From positions 1 through 33,751 of the forward strand of contig SVKS01000012.1 of assembly GCA_015068345.1 (NCBI GenBank): 33,751 bases of DNA. Reading direction: 5' to 3'. This DNA is from Oscillospiraceae bacterium. GTDB taxonomy: Bacteria; Bacillota; Clostridia; Oscillospirales; QAMX01. A program made the translations under genes and the position numbers. The notes below the pieces were generated by a model. It had not been told where the DNA came from. It searched no databases and was given only the letters and a program-made list of their open reading frames with translations. Positions 30,374 to 33,751 of this stretch are shown one piece after another. Numbering within the stretch: position 1 is the first letter of the stretch; each line of letters begins with the position of its first letter.

Positions 30374-31174
30374 TTATAAACCAGCTTCACGCAGGAAGGT
30401 CACGTCACGCTTTACCGCTTCCACAGCCCCTTCTCCGGCATAGTTGTTTTCCAGAACCAGCCAACCCTTGTAATCAATTTCCTTCAGGGCTTCGGCACAC
30501 TCCGCCACCCGGGCATTTCCGCCCCCAAGGGGACGGCAGGAGAGAGTTTCTTCGGTGCCATCCTTCAGATGGAGCTCGCAAATGGCACTTCCCAGGGTGC
30601 GGATCATATCCACAGGATCCTCTCCCCGGAAGAATACCATATTCTCGTTATCAAAATAGACCTTGCAGTTGCGTTCTCCCACCATGGCCAGGAGAATTCG
30701 GTTTTCGGCAGCGGTCAACGTATTTTCGGTACCGACGGTCACCCGGAATTTCTGGGCAATACGGGCAGCATAGCGAAGATATTCGGCGGTGATCGCCATA
30801 TCTTCCCGAGTCTTCATGGCATTTTCCCCAAAGCTTGGCACCTGTAGAATGGGAATTCCCATGGCGGCGGCGGTCATGACACCACTTTTCAGAATATGCC
30901 GGGTCATTTCCGACCGGGGATCACTCCAGGCACGCAGCATGGTATAGTCCCCACCAAATACGTTCAAAGCCAGGGAAGGGAAACGGATACCGTACTTTTC
31001 GGCTTCGGCAAGATATTTTTCCCGGACAGCCGGGTCGGTCATGGGCATTTCCTGATCCAAAGGCCCGATATCCAGTTCCACACCGTTCAAACCGGCTTCG
31101 GCGGCAAAGCGGCACACATCGGGACCTTCTACCGGTGCACACCATTGACAAATCGCGATACGACGTTGACTCAT
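30374..31174 (-). CDS. Sugar phosphate isomerase/epimerase family protein
   Basis: A 266-residue TIM-barrel protein of the AP-endonuclease-2-like isomerase/epimerase family. Motifs include ICQWCAP near the N-terminus, GLNGVELDIG (metal-side Glu), VTVGTENTL (Glu ligand), KVYFDNENMV, ICELHLKDGT (His ligand) and GWLVLENNY (last Glu). These give the two-Glu, Asp/His metal site of xylose isomerase-like enzymes. Members epimerise or isomerise keto sugars or inositol derivatives. It heads the unit with GH43 and GH127 (gaps 9 and 8 bp), so conversion of the released pentose is a reasonable inference. RBS GAAGGAG. Confidence 0.82.
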   Translation of the reverse strand: MSQRRIAICQWCAPVEGPDVCRFAAEAGLNGVELDIGPLDQEMPMTDPAVREKYLAEAEKYGIRFPSLALNVFGGDYTMLRAWSDPRSEMTRHILKSGVMTAAAMGIPILQVPSFGENAMKTREDMAITAEYLRYAARIAQKFRVTVGTENTLTAAENRILLAMVGERNCKVYFDNENMVFFRGEDPVDMIRTLGSAICELHLKDGTEETLSCRPLGGGNARVAECAEALKEIDYKGWLVLENNYAGEGAVEAVKRDVTFLREAGL

Positions 31175-31193
31175 ACTTTTTCTCCTTCACAAT

Positions 31194-31209
31194 ATCCCCT
31201 CTTGGGGAT
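31194..31209 (-). repeat. Small hairpin between methyltransferase-like and epimerase genes
   Basis: ATCCCC (31194-31199) and GGGGAT (31204-31209) with a four-base loop, in the 54-bp gap. It has no U tract. It lies just upstream of the epimerase RBS and may only tune read-through or stability. Confidence 0.4.
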
Positions 31210-31228
31210 CCGATTTCTTCCCGTCCGT

Positions 31229-31717
31229 TTATTTTTTCCCAAAGGTATATACCACCACGTTGGGATATTTCATGGGAAGGGTCTCCATTTTATAGGAAAT
31301 TCCATTTTTTTCATAAAACAATGCAATATCTTCTGCTATGGCCTTTGATCCCAGTTTTCGGGTTTTGTCCCAAAAATTACAACATGGGACCAGGATAGTC
31401 GGCCTTTCAAACGCACTTTCCGCCACCGGTCGGGTAGCTTCGTCGGGGTGCAGACCGATGATCAGATCATAATAGGAAGCCATATCCGGCGTATATTCAC
31501 ATACCCTGCGTTCCACCCCCTTGACGCTGTATTCCCGGGGATCAATGACTTCGGTAACGTAGTTGAATTTCTTGTTCAGGAGTTTTGCTAGCATTCCCTG
31601 ACCGCCGGCCACGTCTGCTATGTATTTCACCGACTTGCCATAGTGCTCATACACAAAATTGGCCAGCACTTCAAATCTGGTTTCATCCCCGTGACAGCGT
31701 ACCTGAGTTCGTCCCAT
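31229..31717 (-). CDS. Small Rossmann-fold, methyltransferase-like protein
   Basis: A 162-residue protein from ATG 31717 (AAGGGAG 11 bases upstream; an in-frame ATG at 31750 overlaps the promoter-proximal leader and lacks an RBS). The segment YIADVAGGQGMLAKLL resembles SAM-binding motif I (DxxGGxG), then VTEVIDPRE (acidic end of strand 2) and YDLIIGLHPDEATRP (motif IV-like). FERPTILVPCCNFWD carries a Cys pair reminiscent of class I methyltransferases of unknown function. It is short for a methyltransferase, having only the core. Its substrate is unknown. It has a near-consensus promoter of its own. Confidence 0.65.
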   Translation of the reverse strand: MGRTQVRCHGDETRFEVLANFVYEHYGKSVKYIADVAGGQGMLAKLLNKKFNYVTEVIDPREYSVKGVERRVCEYTPDMASYYDLIIGLHPDEATRPVAESAFERPTILVPCCNFWDKTRKLGSKAIAEDIALFYEKNGISYKMETLPMKYPNVVVYTFGKK

Positions 31718-31764
31718 TGTAACATTTTCTCCCTTTTCAATAAAAACCAATTCATCTTTGGCTC

Positions 31765-31793
31765 ATTATAGCAAAAAGAGGGTTTATCGTCAA
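31765..31793 (-). promoter_or_regulatory. Strong sigma-A promoter upstream of the methyltransferase-like gene
   Basis: TTGACG (31793..31788), 17-bp spacer, extended -10 TGCTATAAT with TATAAT at 31770..31765. It could drive the methyltransferase-like gene and, by read-through of the 54-bp gap, the epimerase-GH43-GH127 genes, as no other good promoter was found for them. Confidence 0.85.
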
Positions 31794-31865
31794 TACTTCA
31801 TACTGCAGAACAATTTTGATCCCCCCGAAAAGAGGAATCTATAAAATCCCTTCCATCTCTCATAA

Positions 31866-31903
31866 AAAACACCCTGCCAGGAAATTGTTTGACAGAGTGT
31901 TTT
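31866..31903 (-). terminator. Intrinsic terminator after the second URO-D-like gene
   Basis: On the minus strand AAAACACTCTGTCA pairs with TGGCAGGGTGTTTT (G-U pairs allowed) around a 10-base loop, ending in a T run. Confidence 0.85.
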
Positions 31904-31917
31904 CAGACTTGTAGTTT

Positions 31918-32919
31918 TTAAAGCCTGCAGTTTTCGACGATTACGTCTTCCGCCCACTTGGCCCACACCGGGTCGATACCGATATCCTGGTAAGAAGGAT
32001 AGTCCTTTGCGATCCAGCCACCACCCGCTTCCCGGAACAGATGGCACATCTCCAACGCACGGCTTTCAATCAGTTCCCGATTTCCCGTGGGAAGCACCTT
32101 TTGAATATCCACCGGGGAGTGGAACATCACCCTATTGGCAAATTCCTTTGCCAACACTTCAGTGGGGTAAACGTCGGGCTGATCGAACTGGAATCCATCC
32201 ATACCCGCATCAATCAGATCCTCAAGAAAGGCGTAGTTGTAGCCGCAGGAATGCATGATCACATCCATTCCCACTTCGTGAGCCGCATCGCAAACCTTTT
32301 TATACGCACCCTTGAAAAGCTCCCGGAAGGACTCCGGCGAAATCAATGTCCGGTCCTGGGTTCCCCAATCGTCCCCCAAAAACCAGCCGTCAATGCCACA
32401 GCCCGCCAGGCTCTTAATTACAGCAACCTCATGGTCAGAGATCTTTTCCATAAAATCGGTTACCGCGTCCGGGTCGGTAATGGTATCAGCCAGGGCATTG
32501 GAGATCAATCTTGCATCCCGTAAAGCAGAAAACAGAGATCCACCGGATACAAAAACGTATTGATCACACGCTGTCAGATTCTTTTGAAGCAGTTCTTCCC
32601 GATAGGCAGGGTCAAATTTGGGAATCGGATAGCTGTAATCCTCCCAATCCTGAATGGCACCACGGATACATTCCCCCTTGGTTTTCCCTTCAAACCGGCC
32701 GTAGATATTGCCAAACATATCCCGTCGGGTTTCACCGTTAAATCCGGTCAGTTTTTCAAGTTCCGGATATTTCCCCCATGCATCATAAGGATTATCGGGC
32801 AAATTGACATATCGCCTCGATCCAAATCCGGTAAGGTCCGACCGATCGAGAAAGTCAAAGCCAATACGTGGCGGCGTATCGTGGTGAATCAACCTTTTAA
32901 TTATTTCTTTTGAGGTCAT
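31918..32919 (-). CDS. URO-D superfamily protein with HxC motif (MtaA/MtbA-like)
   Basis: A 333-residue protein starting at ATG 32919 (RBS AAGGAG). It is a URO-D/methylcobamide:CoM methyltransferase-like barrel: PPRIGFDFLDRSDLTGFGS near the N-terminus, FVSGGSLFSALRDA, GWFLGDDWGTQDRTLISPESFRELF and VIMHSCGYNYAFLEDLIDAG. The HSCG gives the His-x-Cys of zinc-dependent methyltransferases, unlike the paralogue at 19280-20407, but the distal Cys of MtaA is replaced within GGGWIAKDYPSYQ. A role in methyl transfer from plant methoxy compounds or in an unknown sugar step is possible; no corrinoid protein is encoded here. Monocistronic. Confidence 0.72.
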   Translation of the reverse strand: MTSKEIIKRLIHHDTPPRIGFDFLDRSDLTGFGSRRYVNLPDNPYDAWGKYPELEKLTGFNGETRRDMFGNIYGRFEGKTKGECIRGAIQDWEDYSYPIPKFDPAYREELLQKNLTACDQYVFVSGGSLFSALRDARLISNALADTITDPDAVTDFMEKISDHEVAVIKSLAGCGIDGWFLGDDWGTQDRTLISPESFRELFKGAYKKVCDAAHEVGMDVIMHSCGYNYAFLEDLIDAGMDGFQFDQPDVYPTEVLAKEFANRVMFHSPVDIQKVLPTGNRELIESRALEMCHLFREAGGGWIAKDYPSYQDIGIDPVWAKWAEDVIVENCRL

Positions 32920-32949
32920 GATACTTCTCCTTCCCTCTTCGTTGCCCAA

Positions 32950-32978
32950 ATTATAACACAGGCTTTATGAATTTACAA
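32950..32978 (-). promoter_or_regulatory. Promoter of the second URO-D-like gene
   Basis: Extended -10 TGTTATAAT with TATAAT at 32955..32950, 17-bp spacer, weak -35 TTGTAA (32978..32973). Confidence 0.65.
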
Positions 32979-33027
32979 GCAAGCGATTCCGACTATTTCT
33001 CCTATATTCCTGTTCCATTTCAAGAAA

Positions 33028-33060
33028 AAACTCTGCCGAACGAATCATTCGACAGAGTTT
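33028..33060 (-). terminator. Intrinsic terminator after the MetRS-tail gene
   Basis: AAACTCTGCCGAA (33028-33040) pairs with TTCGACAGAGTTT (33048-33060), one mismatch, loop of seven, with a short T run on the minus strand. Confidence 0.8.
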
Positions 33061-33073
33061 TGATTACTGATTA

Positions 33074-33568
33074 TTAGTAAAGCTTGGCACCTGCGGGAAT
33101 GTGATCATCCACCATGAGAAGATGGAGCTTTTCTTCGCCCTCTTCGGTATGGATGGCCGACAGGAGCATACCGTTGGATTCGACACCCATCATAGCTCTG
33201 GGGGGCAGGTTGGTGATGGCAATCAGGGTCTTTCCCACTAACTCTTCGGGTTCGTAGTAGGCATGGATACCACTGAGGATGGTGCGTTCGTTTTCGGTAC
33301 CATCATTCAGGGTGAACTGCAGAAGCTTCTTGGACTTCTTCACAGCTTCGCACTTGAGGACCTTCACAGCGCGGAAGTCCGACTTGGAGAAGGTTTCAAA
33401 GTCCACAAATTCCTGGAACAGAGGCTCAATTTCCACCTTGGAAAAGTCGATGACTTCGGGCTTGGCTTCTTCTGCGGGAGCGGCAGCAACCGGAGCTTCT
33501 TCCTTCTTGGGCATATCCAGGGGCTTCATCGTGGGGAAATGAAACACCCAAACTTCATGGCTCTTCAT
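33074..33568 (-). CDS. tRNA-binding (EMAP/Trbp111-like) tail of methionyl-tRNA synthetase, detached
   Basis: A 164-residue reading frame. Residues about 60-164 form an OB-fold tRNA-binding domain (FSKSDFRAVKVLKCEAVKK, LLQFTLNDGT, ILSGIHAYYEPEELVGK, NLPPRAMMGVESNGMLLSA, DDHIPAGAKLY), the C-terminal dimerisation/tRNA-binding part of bacterial MetRS. It is preceded by an Ala/Pro/Glu linker that normally joins this domain to the catalytic part. There is no HIGH/KMSKS catalytic domain; a TGA stands just upstream of the frame and no ribosome binding site is seen at ATG 33568 or at 33529. It may be a separate beta-like subunit or a remnant of a split metG. Ends with a good terminator. Confidence 0.7.
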   Translation of the reverse strand: MKSHEVWVFHFPTMKPLDMPKKEEAPVAAAPAEEAKPEVIDFSKVEIEPLFQEFVDFETFSKSDFRAVKVLKCEAVKKSKKLLQFTLNDGTENERTILSGIHAYYEPEELVGKTLIAITNLPPRAMMGVESNGMLLSAIHTEEGEEKLHLLMVDDHIPAGAKLY

Positions 33569-33644
33569 CAAGCTTCATCTAAGCTTGTTCGCAAGGATTT
33601 CCCTTTAATTAGCTCTTCATATTCCTTCAGGGAGCATTGCTAAT

Positions 33645-33686
33645 TTGTTGTCAACTTGTTGTCAACGCACGCAATTTGTTGTCAAC
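33645..33686. repeat. Three copies of TTGTTGTCAAC
   Basis: Exact 11-mers at 33645-33655, 33656-33666 (head to tail) and 33676-33686. Each holds the palindrome GTTG-n-CAAC on the other strand and a TTGACA hexamer. The first and third are preceded by the same AAT. No well-spaced -10 box follows any of them. They lie 77-118 bp upstream of the MetRS-tail frame. The remaining sequence 33572-33709 holds a 23-codon open frame ending in TGA at 33575 but nothing recognisable. Confidence 0.85.
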
Positions 33687-33709
33687 CCGTCAGCACTGAG
33701 AACCCTTCC

Positions 33710-33751
33710 TTAGAAGATATCCAGTTTTGACAGTTCTTCAAACGTTTCTTG
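33710..33751 (-). CDS. Possible C-terminal end of an upstream gene cut by the window
   Basis: From the right edge the minus strand reads 13 sense codons (QETFEELSKLDIF) to a TAA at 33712..33710. The helix-like composition is protein-like but too short to identify or confirm. It is listed only because a gene end is expected near here. Confidence 0.25.
   Translation of the reverse strand, partial: QETFEELSKLDIF

Noticed and set aside
1-33751. CRISPR array, tRNA or rRNA genes, prophage or insertion sequence
   Set aside because: No regularly spaced repeats with unique spacers, no cloverleaf or rRNA signatures, no transposase or integrase genes were seen; the 146-bp repeats have no mobile-element ends.

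Overview
The window looks like a chromosomal segment of a Gram-positive, spore-forming Clostridia member, probably Lachnospiraceae-like. The reasons are a mraZ-rsmH-ftsL-type division cluster, a full-length spoIVA with a sigma-E-like promoter, AGGAGG-type ribosome binding sites, short intercistronic gaps, sigma-A promoters with TATAAT boxes and frequent intrinsic terminators. Nearly everything is on the minus strand; spoIVA is the one clear plus-strand gene. Species cannot be fixed from the sequence alone.

Layout, in genomic coordinates. 1-2761: start of the dcw cluster, read right to left (mraZ, rsmH, an FtsL/DivIC-like gene, then the start of a penicillin-binding protein cut by the window edge). 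It has a near-consensus promoter, three 11-bp-phased AGTGG repeats at the transcript start (probable MraZ boxes) and three RAAC-N4-GTTY dyads further upstream. 2776-4722: a Tet(M)/Tet(O)-like translational GTPase with its own promoter. 4830-9996: a three-gene unit of GH2 enzyme, GH109-like NAD-dependent enzyme and membrane-anchored putative glycoside hydrolase. 10128-11676: spoIVA. 11752-14592: a large solute-binding-like lipoprotein and a secreted SH3-like protein. The latter is preceded by a leader of about 275 nt that can form a sterically reasonable H-type pseudoknot plus a kissing interaction.

15005-20407: a tight five-gene operon (URO-D-like protein, SGNH esterase, PL22-like beta-propeller, NUDIX hydrolase, glutaminase-A-like DUF4965 protein). 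20439-26037: three solute-binding-like lipoproteins, one of them lying between two nearly identical 146-bp direct repeats. 26173-27395: HAD phosphatase and GNAT acetyltransferase, overlapping by ATGA. 27471-31174: sugar isomerase/epimerase, GH43 and GH127 operon, pointing to L-arabinofuranoside breakdown. 31229-33568: a small Rossmann-fold methyltransferase-like protein, a second URO-D-like protein, and the tRNA-binding tail of methionyl-tRNA synthetase without its catalytic domain in this window.

Taken together, the accessory genes describe intracellular processing of plant or host oligosaccharides. The glycosidases have no signal peptides, so oligosaccharides must be imported, yet no sugar permease or ABC ATPase is encoded here. 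The lipoproteins related to ABC binding proteins are therefore either orphan receptors or partners of a transporter elsewhere. The least explained items are the pseudoknotted leader at 14593-14870, the repeat-flanked lipoprotein cassette, and the phased operator-like repeats upstream of mraZ and of the lipoprotein operon.
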